A DNA stretch of 64,000 nt from Chrysogorgia sp. JL179-B06 (Eukaryota; Cnidaria; Anthozoa; Scleralcyonacea; Chrysogorgiidae), in NCBI GenBank assembly GCA_035772405.1, contig JAYKKM010000026.1:62001-126000 (forward strand). Reading direction: 5' to 3'. Positions 28,087 to 38,812 of the stretch are shown here, piece by piece. Each line of letters begins with the position of its first letter. Position 1 is the first letter of the stretch. Below the pieces are notes generated by a model. That model did no database searches and was not told where the DNA came from. It was given only the letters and a program-made list of their open reading frames with translations. Both the position numbers and the translations under genes were made by a program.

Positions 28087-28599
28087 ATGGGTATAAGTAA
28101 TAACGTGATGGTGAAACGCAAAAGTGAAGAAAACCCCACGATTGAGGAATTAGTTGAGGAGACTGATGGTACTTCGACTGTGGAAGACGACATTGACGCT
28201 AGGAGAGCTGAACTTATTAGACTGTCTGGTGATGGTGTGGTGAGCCAATCTGAAGCGCACATTAAAAAAGCGTCCGCAAAGGTTATCGATAAGATATGGC
28301 GCCAATATGAGTTGAAGAGAATGGAAATTGCAAACGCTTTTCTCACCGACTTGCTAATCAGCAAATTCGCTAGCTTACTAGATGGGTTGAACGCTATTGA
28401 GAACCCTGACGAACTAAATGACGAGTTGCAAAAATACCCGTTATTAAAGAAAGACTTTGAGAGCATTGTTGCGATTGTGACGCCGTACGTGCCTTTCTTG
28501 GGTTTGTTGTCGGGGGGAATCACAACGTCAAAATACGTGTACGATCATCATTTTAGAAGTGAGGTGGCAAACACTGAAAATAGTGAACAAACGGACTAA
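28087..28599 (+). CDS. Conserved 170-aa protein with C-terminal membrane segment (A)
   Basis: It starts MGISNNVMVKRK, followed by acidic and helical parts (IDKIWRQYELKRMEIANAF, IENPDELNDELQK). A hydrophobic segment near the C-terminus (VTPYVPFLGLLSGGITTSKYV) precedes a short polar tail. The leader aaaatatgggtataagtaat is duplicated in tandem just upstream (28066-28101). A second full copy is in B, and a 3' fragment lies in the left terminal repeat of C. It is the last gene before the terminus. Family unknown; an integral virion membrane or scaffold role is inferred. Confidence 0.65.
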   Translation: MGISNNVMVKRKSEENPTIEELVEETDGTSTVEDDIDARRAELIRLSGDGVVSQSEAHIKKASAKVIDKIWRQYELKRMEIANAFLTDLLISKFASLLDGLNAIENPDELNDELQKYPLLKKDFESIVAIVTPYVPFLGLLSGGITTSKYVYDHHFRSEVANTENSEQTD

Positions 28600-28671
28600 C
28601 TCACAAAACAACCGGCTATTTGTTAGCCAATCAAAAGAGCACCATTTCGCTATCCATTTGGATAAACATCA

Positions 28672-28703
28672 CCACTAGAATCAAAATCTAGTGGTTTTTT
28701 TTT
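28672..28703 (+). terminator. Hairpin plus T-run after last gene (A)
   Basis: A stem ccactaga/tctagtgg with a short loop is followed by nine T. The same hairpin-T pattern is found, inverted, in the termini of B (33604-33662) and C (47199-47230). It may end transcripts or protect 3' ends. Confidence 0.5.
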
Positions 28704-28754
28704 CGCGCGTGAATTGAGAGCAGCAGAACGTCATGTTGGTGGTTTGTCAAAAAA

Positions 28755-28909
28755 ATGCGAAAATGTTGAAACGACACTTTCTATTTTTAAATATGTGAAA
28801 ATGTTGAAACGACGCTTTCTATTTTTTAAATACGCGAAAATGTTGAAACGGCACTTTCTATTTTTAAATATGTGAAAATGATGAAGCGACACATTCTATT
28901 TTTAAATAT
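28755..28909. repeat. Four 38-bp tandem repeats in terminal region (A)
   Basis: Four copies of a unit with gaaaatgttgaaacgacact and ttctatttttaaat, with a few changes between copies. Related arrays occur near both other termini. Confidence 0.75.
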
Positions 28910-29033
28910 GGCTAAAGTAGCATAAAATTTAGCGAAAATTGTGATTTGGTGTTGTTTTGTTAGTCTCGCGTGTGTTTGCATCAATTGAGTAGAAAACGTG
29001 GGAGGGGTGTCTAGCTTGACTAATGATTGCCAT

Positions 29034-29192
29034 AGTAGTATAGAGAGTGGGGCTGTGAGCTCACCAATGTCGACCGTAAAACATAAATACCGAAACATCG
29101 CCGAGTTGTGGCTTGGCACAAATTTGGTGATGTTTTGGTGTTTATATTACGGTCGACATTGGTGAGCTCGCAGCCCCACTCTCTATACTACT
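29034..29192. repeat. Terminal palindrome, right end of Polinton A
   Basis: Imperfect inverted repeat of about 159 bp beginning agtagtatagagagtgggg and ending with its inverse. The inner flank matches the inner flanks in B and C, so 29192 is taken as the outer end of the element. Confidence 0.75.
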
Positions 29193-29389
29193 GATGCTAT
29201 CGAGTTTTTTTGCAAGTATATTTGACCGTTTGTGGTATTGCAACTATCAGGACATAAACTGCCAATAAGAAATGAATTGAAAGAAATCCTGTCAAAAACA
29301 AACAATGTTTAATCTAGGGAAATATTTACAAATGAATGCTTGATGTAAAGTTTTTTGTACAGTTTTTTATATTCTATGCAATTCAGTAA
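29193..29389. other. Short non-coding gap
   Basis: AT-rich sequence between the Polinton A end and the transposase remnant. Nothing is recognised in it. Confidence 0.4.
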
Positions 29390-31496
29390 TCACTGTGGTA
29401 TATTTACTAAATGTTGAAACATTTCAAATCCTTCTTGTATATCTTCAGGATAAAGCCAGCCCTTACTCTCCAGAACATAGTCAAAATATTCCTTATATAT
29501 GTCCTCATCAGTATTTGAGTTCGTTCTCTCCTCCATTTCACTCAACTTAACTGCTGATATGTCCATCAGGCAGTTTTCACCACCGTAATATTCTGGGAGG
29601 AAGTACAGAATGTCAGGTATTCCAGATACCGTTTCATGATGCGACTTCCGAATGTAGTGGCTGTTCCAGTGGTCTTTGACTTGGGTTAAATCTTCTTGTA
29701 ATAACTTGCTAATGCAATACCATAAAGCCTCCATGTGATAAGCATTCCCAATTTCCAAGAGTCCTTGTTGTGACATATGTTGGAAAAATCAATCCACCAA
29801 CCCGACCTGCTTCGCCTTAGGAAAGACCACCACGCCTCGATTCTTTGATTTGCAGGTGACGAGCCATACACATGTGCTTTCTCTCCTACCCATTCATCAG
29901 TGCCATCAGCCCTTAGGTAGCATTGCATTGCAGACAGTAGAACATTTTCTGTCCCACAATCTGTTCGAACACGCATAGGGCAACCTCCGACCTCCTTCAC
30001 ACAATTTAGAAATATTTCTGCAATTACACTGGGATTTTTGTTCGATCTAACAACTTCCAGCCACAAGATTCTGCGACTGTAGCCACAAATAGCACCATGT
30101 ATGGAAAAACCATAGGGTTTCAATTTATCATATCCTGAAAAACAAAGGCACACTTGACATTTGTATCTCCATTTTTACTACAAGAGTCACCTCTGCCTGA
30201 TTCAAGTTAAAATTAGCAACATTTGATCTAAACCACACAATTATAAATTTGATAAACAGACATGCATAAAAATGGCAGAGCAATACTGTATACCATATAA
30301 TATAAAGGATTTATCTTTACTACATATGTATGTGTTCGTATAAGTATTTATGTATACCATATACTAATATCCCTTAATATAAGACCCGGCCTCATGCTCG
30401 TTCCTTTATAAGCATTTTTAGTTGGTTTATACCTGGGGGAATGGAGAGAGTGTTAGTAAATTGGCGGGCTTATACTTGGGGAGATCGATAGAGGCTTATA
30501 TTCGGAGGTATACAGGTATAATGTATGCCGAACGTCTGGGTCCAGGGTATTATTAGTAGTCTGTGGTTTAAGGTCGACAAAGTTAGTAAACATACATAGT
30601 AGTCAAGTACAGGTTAGTGTAGCCAAGGATTATGGCAAGACAAAATATAGTCTGCTTGCAGACTTTTCACCACCCACCCCCTGGCGGAATTTCCCCCACC
30701 GGGGAGGGGGGCCAGAACAACAGCTCTGCTATCGCAGACTAAACAAAATATAGTTCAATATTTTAATATAGATCAATAAAATATTTGGATCTATTTTGTT
30801 TTGTGTTGTTTTGTTCATCTACTATTTTGATGTATTTTTGCTGTGTTATTTTTGCTAGTAAAAGGTGTTATGTTATGCATGAAATTACTGGAACCAAGAT
30901 TACCAACACTTTCCCCCTTGCATTAAAACCCCAACTTTTTACTACTTTTTGTGCTACTCTTAACACCAACCCCCCTTGGGCCTTGGCTATATTAATTATA
31001 AACGAACAGTTCCTTATACCAACTCACCGTCTAAATGCCAACAAGCATTAGCCCCTATGCTCCTATATACTCTACGGTGTAGTCGCCTGGCTTTTCTTGT
31101 TTCCACTCCATCAGGATCTATTTCTTTCATCATTTTGGCAACCACGTGACGGCTGACATGTATACCATGCCGAAGTCTCAATGCATGCCAAACACTTCGA
31201 TATCCAGACAGTTTTCCAGCACCTTGAATTTCCTCGCTTATAACATTTCTTAAATGTTGTTCATCGACAAGTTGTCCTTTTCGTCTCAAACCTAGAGATC
31301 TTAAGCGGCGCTTCAGTGTTCTTACAGACATCTGGACACCAGCAGTACGTAACAGTCCAGCAATGGCTCCATACGGATATCCACGATTGAAATAATCTGA
31401 TATCAGATTTGTAATATTTTGCTCCGATAAACAATTCTCACAGTACGTGTCTGATTCATTGTCAGAGCTGGTGTTTCCGCATCCAGGACAGTTCAT
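29390..31496 (-). pseudogene. Integrase-like DDE transposase, two exons, one frameshift
   Basis: Exon 1 (31496 down to 31025) has a zinc-like CPGC...C..C start and helix-turn-helix segments (FNRGYPYGAIAGLLRTAG, VRTLKRRLRSLG), ending ACWHLDG. A GTGAGT donor follows. The acceptor TTTTTCAG near 30136 restores the frame into DKLKPYGFSIHGAICGYSRR. Exon 2 shows RTDCGTEN and the NQRIEAWWSFLRR pattern of a retroviral-integrase fold. The frame shifts near 29778 after one base is lost from a T run; the remaining 128 codons continue in the next frame to 29390. The family resembles IS3EU-type transposases of aquatic animals (pattern memory, not certain). Confidence 0.6.
30651..30742. mobile_element. Small insertion in transposase intron with 11-bp direct repeats
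   Basis: A GC-rich segment with ends tctgcttgcag and ctatcgcagacta is flanked by acaaaatatag at 30640-30650 and 30743-30753. The flanks look like a target-site duplication. No coding content; the family is unknown. Confidence 0.45.
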
Positions 31497-31615
31497 GCGT
31501 GAATATTGTATACAGAAGTTATTATAAAATCTCGATCTTAACACATACTTGTACTGGCAGAAAAGAGTAGAAAAGTCTAACGAGTAACGCCTTGACGTCT
31601 ATATGCGCCTGCGAT

Positions 31616-32070
31616 CATATTTATAAAGTGTGTTCATATTTATAAAGTGTGATCATATATTATAAAGTGTATTCATATTTATAAAGTGTGTTCATATTTA
31701 TAAAGTGTGATCATATATTTATAAAGTGTATTCATATTTATAAAGTGTGTTCATATTTATAAAGTGTGTTCATATTTATAAAGTGTATTCATATTTATAA
31801 AGTGTGATCATATATTTATAAAGTGTGTTCATATTTATAAAGTGTGTTCATATTTATAAAGTGTGTTCATATTTATAAAGTGTGTTCATATTTATAAAGT
31901 GTGTTCATATTTATAAAGTGTGTTCATATTTATAAAGTGTGTTCATATTTATAAAGTGTGTTCATATTTATAAAGTGTATTCATATTTATAAAGTGTATT
32001 CATATTTATAAAGTGTGATCATATATTTATAAAGTGTGTTCATATTTATAAAATGTATTCATATTTTTTT
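31616..32070. repeat. Minisatellite, unit about 19 bp
   Basis: About 23 tandem copies of catatttataaagtgtgtt with variants (gtgat, gtatt and a 21-bp form with catatattta). Confidence 0.85.
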
Positions 32071-32945
32071 TGTGCTGATGTTTTAATGTGTACCGATATT
32101 TTTAATGTGTATTTTCGTTATTTTATGGAGGTGTCCCTTGTGAGCCACCGTAAATTTGACCCTTTAATTACTTATTACTAACTGTCAACAGATACAAATA
32201 GCGAAAGTGTACTTAGCGTGCGTTTCTTTAATTCGCTCAGAGACACATTCCCCAACAAGTACAAACACTGATATCGTCTGTGTTTCCGTTCAATTTCAGC
32301 TTGTTCAAGATCATTAAACGTAAAATACGTGATGTAAACAAATCCGAGCGCATGCGCAAAACGGACTGCAGATGCCCTGATTCACTCAAATTTATAACAA
32401 GTAAAGAATATTCATGAGATAAAATACATGGCTAAAACTTCAGAAGACAGTGAGCTTATGCCTTATAAATAAGTTTTGCCAAACTGGCAAACTGCGACAT
32501 TCACCGACTCGCAGTTTACATGTAAAAAATTAAAATATATGACTTGAAACTAGACAAAATGTCGAGATTTTCCCGTACTATAAATAACAATAACCACTTA
32601 AGGCAAGTCCTCAAAAAAATACGGAATATCAAAGAAAACGGAAAAAATACATGACACATAAATTTTAGAACTCGCCGTATTAAATTCGCGCAAGATGGTG
32701 TTGTATAATACAATCTGCGCTGGTTGGTTATCCGTTTGCATGTTTTCAAAAATCCAGCTGTGACAATGTCTCCTATAGCCAATCATTGTTGACATCCAAC
32801 CCAAACCAATTTCTTCTTCTAAACAACATATTCTGGCTTTTTAGGCTTTGGTTAGGAAGCACTTGTAGGTGTTGTCACTCTATTGCAAAAATACTCGAGA
32901 CGAAAATAAGATTTTTCAAAAATAAACGGAACTTTACTGTATGTA
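32071..32945. other. Non-coding DNA between transposase remnant and Polinton B
   Basis: No gene, RNA or repeat boundary is recognised. Frames around 32516-32804 have no family features. This is probably host-type sequence. Confidence 0.4.
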
Positions 32946-33118
32946 AGTAGTATAGAGAGTGGGGGTGCGAGCCCAATCGATGTCAGCCATAAATATAAAT
33001 ACCAAAACATCACCAAATTTATGCCAAATCGCGATTCGAAAAAATTTGGTGTTATTTTGGTATATTCACATCTGCGGAAAACATCGAATAAGCTCGTACC
33101 CCCACTCTCTATACTACT
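32946..33118. repeat. Terminal palindrome, outer end of Polinton B
   Basis: 173-bp imperfect palindrome: agtagtatagagagtggggg at the left and its inverse at the right. Inner flank is atggcggtcgttaatt, matching copy C. Confidence 0.75.
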
Positions 33119-33603
33119 ATGGCGGTCGTTAATTAATCTAAACCCTTCACGTTTTCCACTCAATTGATGTCAAACACACACTCGAAACAATACCAAATTT
33201 ATACCAAATCACGATTTTAACGTAATTTAGCACATTTCGCCAAGATTTAGAAAAAATAGAATGTGTCGCTTCGTTATTTTCACGTGTTTTAAAAATAGAA
33301 TGTGTCGCTTCGTCATTTTCGCATTTTTGTTCAACAAACTACGACCGACGCGTTCTGCTAGACACCCCTCACGTTTTCTACTCAATTGATGTCAAACACG
33401 CGCGAGACTCACGAGACAATACCAAATTTATACCAAATCACGATTTCGCTAAATTTAGTTTCATTTCAGTCATATTTTAAAAAATAGAAAGTGTCGTCTC
33501 AACATTTTCACAAATTTATGTCAAATTACATTTAGAAAAAGTTTTATGTAGCTTCATCATTTTCGCATTTATGTTTGACCGACGCGTTCCAATTCACGCG
33601 CGA
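33119..33603. repeat. Terminal non-coding region with degenerate iterons (B)
   Basis: Contains several units with aaaaatagaatgtgtcgctt and attttcgcat (near 33253, 33291, 33480, 33530). The sentence-like block tcaattgatgtcaaacac...ataccaaatttataccaaat is present twice. It corresponds to the 38-bp arrays in A and C. No gene. Confidence 0.6.
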
Positions 33604-33662
33604 AAAAAAAAGCCCACTAGATAAATTTCAGTGAGAGAGCCATTAGATTGTGAGTCTAGTGG
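33604..33662 (-). terminator. Hairpin plus T-run signal (B)
   Basis: On the minus strand, ccactaga...tctagtgg surrounds about 33 bases (with an inner near-copy, ctcacaatctaatgg) and is followed by a run of T. It lies downstream of the last gene, like the equivalents in A and C. Confidence 0.45.
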
Positions 33663-33697
33663 TCTACCTGCTATACGAATCAAGGTCACCTGTCGAT

Positions 33698-33828
33698 GTT
33701 GCTAACAACAACATTCCTTTGCGCCCGGCAACTACAACTTTTTGAAAAAATATTTCAAAATATATTTTTCAAAAACTTTTTCAAAAAGCTGTGGTTGCCG
33801 GGCGCAAAGGAATGTTGTTGTTAGCAAC
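33698..33828. mobile_element. 131-bp hairpin (MITE-like) in terminal region (B)
   Basis: Arms begin gttgctaacaacaacattcc and are inverted copies over about 55 bp, with an A/T centre. An equal-length copy is in the left terminal repeat of C (47317-47447). Copy A lacks it. Confidence 0.75.
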
Positions 33829-34028
33829 ACACCGCGTGGTAACCTACGTCATGTACTCGAGGGCGACGACATAATCAACATTGTGTCGTCGAGGAGAGAC
33901 TTGCTGTTTAAAGAGAAGAGTGATGGAGAATAAGAACGTCTATAAATATCGTGAATAAAAGACCGTTGTGTGAATGGGCTCGCGCGGTTGTTATGAAACC
34001 ACAAATGACCACCTGCTAGCATAGCGAG
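33829..34028. other. Non-coding flank after small membrane protein gene (B)
   Basis: A plus-strand frame to 33933 reads like protein (NLRHVLEGDDIINIVSSRRD), but the copy in C carries indels in it. It is probably spacer, or a decayed small gene. Nothing else is recognised. Confidence 0.3.
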
Positions 34029-34535
34029 TTAACCCGTTTGTTCACTATTTTCAGTGTTTGTCGCCTCGCTTCTAAAATGGTGGTCGTATACATGCTTCGA
34101 CGTTGTGATTCCTTCCGACAACAAACCCAAGAAAGGCACGTACGGTGTTACAACCGCGACAATGCTTTCAACGTCTTTCTTTAGTAGCGAGTCTTTTTGT
34201 AACTCGTCATTTAGTTCGTCAGGGTTCTCAATAGCGTTCAACCCATCTAGTAAGCTAGCGAATTTGCTGATTAGCAAGTCAGTGAGAAAAGCGTTTGCAA
34301 TTTCCATTCTCTTCAACTCGTATTGACGCCATATCTTGTCAATAACCTTTGCAGACGCTTTTTTAATGTGCGCTTCAGATTGGCTTACCACACCATCGCC
34401 AGACAGTCTTATTAGTTCAGCTCTCTTAACGTCGATGTCCACAGTTGAGGTACCAGCGGTTTCCTCAACTAGTTCCTCAATCGTTGGGTTTTCCTCACTT
34501 TTGCGTTTCACCATCGCGTTATTATTTATACCCAT
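34029..34535 (-). CDS. Conserved 168-aa protein with C-terminal membrane segment (B)
   Basis: Equivalent of the A gene at 28087, intact, with small substitutions only (MGINNNAMVKRK start, helical IDKIWRQYELKRMEIANAF). The hydrophobic segment VTPYVPFLGLLSEG near the end has an added Glu compared with A. The gap to the ATPase stop is 3 bp, so the two are clearly one transcript. The family is not recognised beyond this element. Confidence 0.65.
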   Translation of the reverse strand: MGINNNAMVKRKSEENPTIEELVEETAGTSTVDIDVKRAELIRLSGDGVVSQSEAHIKKASAKVIDKIWRQYELKRMEIANAFLTDLLISKFASLLDGLNAIENPDELNDELQKDSLLKKDVESIVAVVTPYVPFLGLLSEGITTSKHVYDHHFRSEATNTENSEQTG

Positions 34536-34538
34536 ATT

Positions 34539-35138
34539 TTATTGCGGAACAACAACTTCGTAACTGTATGGATAGCGCAGTGAGATTTCGAGTCTAGCGT
34601 ACTTATGATTTTTTAATGCGGTCACAATTGTCGATGCTTCTTCTTTGCTAACGTTTCCAAAGTAATCGTCAATAACAACCTTCATATCACTCTTACTCGG
34701 ACAGTAAAAGCAAACGAGCTTACTAATGTTTTCTCTATACGGTTTCGCGATTGACGTTAGTTGTTGTGTGATGACAATAACGCTCAACATAAAATGTCGC
34801 GCGCTAAAAGCTAAGTTGACCAATTGACTAGTCCTATTCTTGACGTCCTGCCCACTTGCACAGTCGTCCAACACAGTCAGAGTGTTAGTGCCTTTAAAAG
34901 TGTTTGTTACACACTTGAGAACAGCGTCAACATTGTCTTGTGCACAATCTATCGCTAACACGTCAGGGTCGCGCACATATCCCCAATCTTGATACGCTTT
35001 ATTCCACTCGAAAGTAGGACAAATCAACACAATGTAGTCAAACTTACCGCGATACTCAGATTCCAATGTTTCTAGCAAGTAATGTGTCTTACCACAAGCT
35101 GTCATCCCAACAATTAGCGCATTAAACGGAGTCTCCAT
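34539..35138 (-). CDS. ATP: Packaging ATPase (B)
   Basis: Intact, 199 aa, nearly identical to copy A: Walker A GMTACGKT, Walker B TLTVLDDCASG, VIVITQQLTS. It differs at the C-terminus (ends EVVVPQ instead of EVVTVNKIWV). Its ATG shares a base with the end of the broken capsid frame at 35138, so capsid and ATPase are tightly coupled. Role: genome packaging into capsids. Confidence 0.85.
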   Translation of the reverse strand: METPFNALIVGMTACGKTHYLLETLESEYRGKFDYIVLICPTFEWNKAYQDWGYVRDPDVLAIDCAQDNVDAVLKCVTNTFKGTNTLTVLDDCASGQDVKNRTSQLVNLAFSARHFMLSVIVITQQLTSIAKPYRENISKLVCFYCPSKSDMKVVIDDYFGNVSKEEASTIVTALKNHKYARLEISLRYPYSYEVVVPQ

Positions 35139-36372
35139 TAACCCACGTTTGATTTAATACTGGATTGATTGCGCCCATTGTTCATGAAGTTGACCAACCC
35201 ATCACTCATCACAAACACCCTACACATAACATTCGCAGTCGTCGCTTTCTTTGTGATTTCAAGAAGCACACCAGATTGTGTGTTCACAATTTTCTTACCA
35301 GTGGCCACATTGCGATTATCTTGAACGCTCCTCAGGTCAATGACTAACGCAAAGCCATCTTTGTAGAACCTCTGTATGGTCATGAACTGAGCGTGTTCCT
35401 CACCTAACCCAAACAGTCGTTTCGCTTCTGCGTAGAACTTCGACTTTGGAACGCCTTGTGAGTACACGCTATTTGGCACACCTTCAATTGTGACTCTAAC
35501 ACTCTCGATATTTGGGTAAAGAAACTCCTCACTGTCTGTTCGCACCTTATTCGTGAATAACAACACAATCGCCTTCATGCTTTTTCTTGGTAGATTAACA
35601 TTCTCGTTCACAATGGTTGTGCCTTTATCCCATTCAGTGGTTTTCATCAACGTGACGTGCTCATATGACAAACTACGACCACTTGCATAGCCCGACGTTT
35701 ATTTCATCAGAGAGCTCCTGGTTATCAATCGTTTCATACTCAAGCTCGAGGTTCTCCAGAGTGTATCCACCCACACTCTCGCTGGATTGTGCCACCATGA
35801 TGTCTGTGGCCTTCGGAAGTGTGATCACATACTGTAAGTTGTTGTTCATACTGAAAGGAGCGTACAATACCAAGCTTTATCCGCTGTTTCGTTCCAATCA
35901 CACTACACATCAATGCGTCACTAACTTTAGCAACGTTTCCACTTGTCGCGCCACTGTCGTCCTTAGAAATTAGCTTTCTCAAGTTCTCACCACCAACACC
36001 ATAGTCAATCATTTGGTGTCGCGCAGTGACGCTTTCCCAAAGGTCACGATAGACACCAGTGTAATTTTCCCCAGTGTTGTCATACACAGTTTCTCCAGCT
36101 AGTCTTACAACAAGCTTCTCACAAAGTAGCTTGCTGACATTGTTCAAGAACCAACTTTTGTCGTTTGCATTCTTAAAGTCGAACACTAGACCCAACGATC
36201 CAGGCACCAAACAGCTACTACTTTTGAGCTTCGGTACGTCAATGTAAAGTTCCTCACCAGGACTGACCTTATTAGGGTTCAACGTGATCACATGCTGCGT
36301 TCTCACCCCTTTTATGACAGCCATGGTTGCTCGTCTAAAACCAGGACTCAATTCTGCTGACGTGACGTTCAT
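35138..36372 (-). pseudogene. MCP: Major capsid protein, frameshifted (B)
   Basis: All family segments are present (SPGFRRATMAVIKGVRTQHV, SMNNNLQYVITLPKA, ERVKV-like C-terminal part), and the site where A carries a LINE is uninterrupted. The frame is broken by loss of about 20 bases near 35875 compared with A and by a one-base gain near 35692. A further one-base loss near 35172 changes the C-terminal tail. It therefore cannot give a full capsid protein. Divergence from A outside these lesions is small, so inactivation is recent. Confidence 0.8.
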
Positions 36373-36394
36373 ATACTTTACATATGTTTTATCA

Positions 36395-37681
36395 CTACCG
36401 TTTTAGTTTATAATAGTCATAAGCAAACCACGCAAATATCACCGCGAGTACCCACAGATTTTGAGCCAACCAAGCGAGACCCTTTGCACCCAACGTCAAC
36501 ACATTGTAGACTAAATTAGCTAATCCAACAGCCCATGGACCCATCTTCATGATTGCATTCTTAACAGCCTGTGCGAATGACTTTGTGACTTTAGCGCCTT
36601 TCATAACAGCAGACCTCCCAGCGATAATAACAGTTGTCACAATTCCAGCTATCGTAATCGCTAAAGCGCTCAACCCAACCACATTTTTTCTAGCCCATTT
36701 CTTGAATCTCTCTAACCTAGACAAGTCGTTGTTCATGACCTCGTCAGCGATGATTTTGTTAGCTTCTTCGTGTTCTGGTTTGAGACCGTCCTGAAGTCGT
36801 ATGCTATCCGCTTTCAACTCAGCTACCTCACTAATGTTTTTATACCATTGTTCTTTCATTGGGTCAGTCTCATTTAGAGCTTTCAAGCGGTAACTATCGG
36901 CTGTGATTTCTAAAGCGTCTATCATCACATCATTTGAGCCCACTGGATTCAATACGCCTGCGATTTCTCTCAACATTTGCTCTCCACCACCAACCTCAGA
37001 CGTCGCACCATCGTTTAGCTCACTTTCTCGTGACCCCACTTCATCTTCAACCCTATCAGAAACGTTTGAAACAATATCGTCTGTCAATTCTTCTGTTGGT
37101 GTTATGTTCTCAGACCTCAACTGTGCGTCAACCACACCATTTGATGTGTTTTCGTGTTCTTCTCTAGCCTCATCAACTAAGTCCCCAAACGCTACAACAA
37201 ACTCAACGCTAGCTTCCGCTCTGCTATAACCAAATCTCCCAAAGTCTCCATCCTTCTTTCTAACGATGATTCTCTTACCTTCAAACTCAACGCCTATCAT
37301 GTCACCTTTCTCACCATTGACCACCCTCAACCCATCGATAAGTCTTTTCGATCTCGGTCCGTCTCCCTTCCTAATGTCTACACCCATAACGTTTTTGAGG
37401 AAGTCTTTCTTATCGTTCGTTTCCGCCAATGAGAACGTCTTTTTGTCTTTCGACATCGATGGTGCGCCGTCGCGTGTGTTAGATGACGCTCCCTCTTTCA
37501 GTTTGTCTGCCGACATGTTTCTAAGCTTGGGAGTGTAGTCATCATCAACAACTGCTGAGGATCTCGTGTCTGTGCCCCTTATTGTCACCGTTTTACCATC
37601 GCCAGTGTCGATAAATGACGTCTCTTTTTCTCGAGACCTTCTCTCTTGCTCTTCCTGAAGTCTGTTTATTCTCCCAAACAC
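36395..37681 (-). CDS. Coiled-coil/membrane virion protein, N-terminally shortened (B)
   Basis: 428 aa, open. Compared with C and the second A copy, it lacks about 60-70 N-terminal residues: the usual start next to the integrase is followed at once by a stop, and the frame begins at MFGRINRLQEEQERR. The middle is acidic and helical (VSDRVEDEVGSRESELN, DPMKEQWYKNISEVAELK). The C-terminal membrane segments (VVGLSALAITIAGIVTTVII, WAVGLANLVYNVLT to FAWFAYDYYKLKR) are intact. Function unknown; possibly membrane-active like pVI. Confidence 0.65.
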   Translation of the reverse strand: MFGRINRLQEEQERRSREKETSFIDTGDGKTVTIRGTDTRSSAVVDDDYTPKLRNMSADKLKEGASSNTRDGAPSMSKDKKTFSLAETNDKKDFLKNVMGVDIRKGDGPRSKRLIDGLRVVNGEKGDMIGVEFEGKRIIVRKKDGDFGRFGYSRAEASVEFVVAFGDLVDEAREEHENTSNGVVDAQLRSENITPTEELTDDIVSNVSDRVEDEVGSRESELNDGATSEVGGGEQMLREIAGVLNPVGSNDVMIDALEITADSYRLKALNETDPMKEQWYKNISEVAELKADSIRLQDGLKPEHEEANKIIADEVMNNDLSRLERFKKWARKNVVGLSALAITIAGIVTTVIIAGRSAVMKGAKVTKSFAQAVKNAIMKMGPWAVGLANLVYNVLTLGAKGLAWLAQNLWVLAVIFAWFAYDYYKLKR

Positions 37682-37703
37682 TAATTTTTCACACCATATT
37701 ACA

Positions 37704-38807
37704 TTAGCTCACATTTTGAATATCGCTTTCTGGTATCCACGAATTATGTTTGCTCTCATAACCTAACCATTTAACCAGCGCCATCTTCTTCCCTCTGACT
37801 TTCTTTCTTTTCAGCACCTTTTCAACTCTATACACGTCATCACCATGTTTCTTATTGACCAGCGATAGTTCCTGCTCATAAAACTTCCCAATAATCTGTT
37901 CACCACTTACGTCCTCAATTTCGTACACATTCGGATCACCACGAATAACTTTCACCACTTTGAACAGCTCTTCAGTGAAGTTAGCTTCATAGCCCTTTGT
38001 GAACACACTCTTGTATTTACTAATTCTCACTGATTGACCAACTCTAAACTTCGGCAATGGATTGTCCGCAAATTGATGACCAAACAAAGTGGTCCAAACT
38101 TCGCCTTCGTTTGACTCATTGACGTCCTTTGGCTTCATCATAATGCTTCGATTCACATTGCTATTGTAATTGTCCACAAATTTATCCAAAACGTCAATCC
38201 ATTTGTACGTTCCACGAGCGTAAAAGTACTTCCACATAATACTCTTAAGACTTCTATTGAAACGCTCAACAACAGCGGCCTTCTTGTCACTCTTAGTGCT
38301 GAAATATTTAACATCACGTTCTTTCAACAAACTTTTCACCCCAACATTGTAGAACTCAAGTCCATCATCAAATTGAGCTAACTTAGGCGTGGTTCCAAAC
38401 CGATCTTTAAAGTCATTCAACAACTTTCCAACAGCCTCAACCATGTTCTTAGTGTCTTTTCTATAAACCGCAATGCCAAAAGCATATCTACTCAATATTT
38501 CAATACCTGTTAGTATCCAATAATACCCTTTGTTCTGTTTTGAGTACTTACTCATGTCCACTAAGTCCATTTGGAGCTCTTCACCAAGAAACCCAACGAA
38601 GGTCGCGCGGAACTTATGTCTTCTCACAATGGGTTTGTACCTAGTGTAGGTGTCCTGCGCTGTCAACCACTCTTTCATTGTTTTTCTAGTTACTTTCAAT
38701 CCGTCTCCCAATGCACTTTGATACAACCTCTCTGCACCAGTGTACCCTGTCTTGGGACTATAATAGATGTCTCTCAACCCTTGTTCTGTTTCCACACCAA
38801 GTTCCAT
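37704..38807 (-). CDS. INT: Retroviral-type integrase with chromodomain (B)
   Basis: Intact, 367 aa from the ATG at 38807. Catalytic Asp in QMDLVDM, second Asp in AQFDDGLEF, Glu in AVVERFNRSLK, then the SH3-like segment and the chromodomain (VYRVEKVLKRKKV to NSWIPESDIQNVS). It is nearly identical to copy A. It is preceded by the penton gene with a 5-bp gap on the coding strand and followed by the shortened coiled-coil gene. The presence of an intact copy means that transposition proteins could in principle still be made at this locus. Confidence 0.9.
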   Translation of the reverse strand: MELGVETEQGLRDIYYSPKTGYTGAERLYQSALGDGLKVTRKTMKEWLTAQDTYTRYKPIVRRHKFRATFVGFLGEELQMDLVDMSKYSKQNKGYYWILTGIEILSRYAFGIAVYRKDTKNMVEAVGKLLNDFKDRFGTTPKLAQFDDGLEFYNVGVKSLLKERDVKYFSTKSDKKAAVVERFNRSLKSIMWKYFYARGTYKWIDVLDKFVDNYNSNVNRSIMMKPKDVNESNEGEVWTTLFGHQFADNPLPKFRVGQSVRISKYKSVFTKGYEANFTEELFKVVKVIRGDPNVYEIEDVSGEQIIGKFYEQELSLVNKKHGDDVYRVEKVLKRKKVRGKKMALVKWLGYESKHNSWIPESDIQNVS

Positions 38808-38812
38808 ATAAT

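Larger units (their letters stand above)
17617..29192 (+). mobile_element. Polinton A, left-truncated
   Basis: This is a Polinton/Maverick copy with BRO-N/nuclease, two small MG proteins, fibre and a conserved virion protein on the minus strand. Penton, integrase, two coiled-coil proteins, capsid, ATPase and a small membrane protein are on the plus strand. Comparison with copies B and C shows that the thymidine kinase-to-POLB half is missing: homology ends at about 17617. The right end is a terminal palindrome ending ...tactact at 29192. The structural half is mostly open apart from the LINE insertion in the capsid gene and the second coiled-coil gene. Confidence 0.85.

Noticed and set aside
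31616..32070. Possible CRISPR array
   Set aside because: Units are contiguous with no spacers; it is a minisatellite in eukaryotic DNA.
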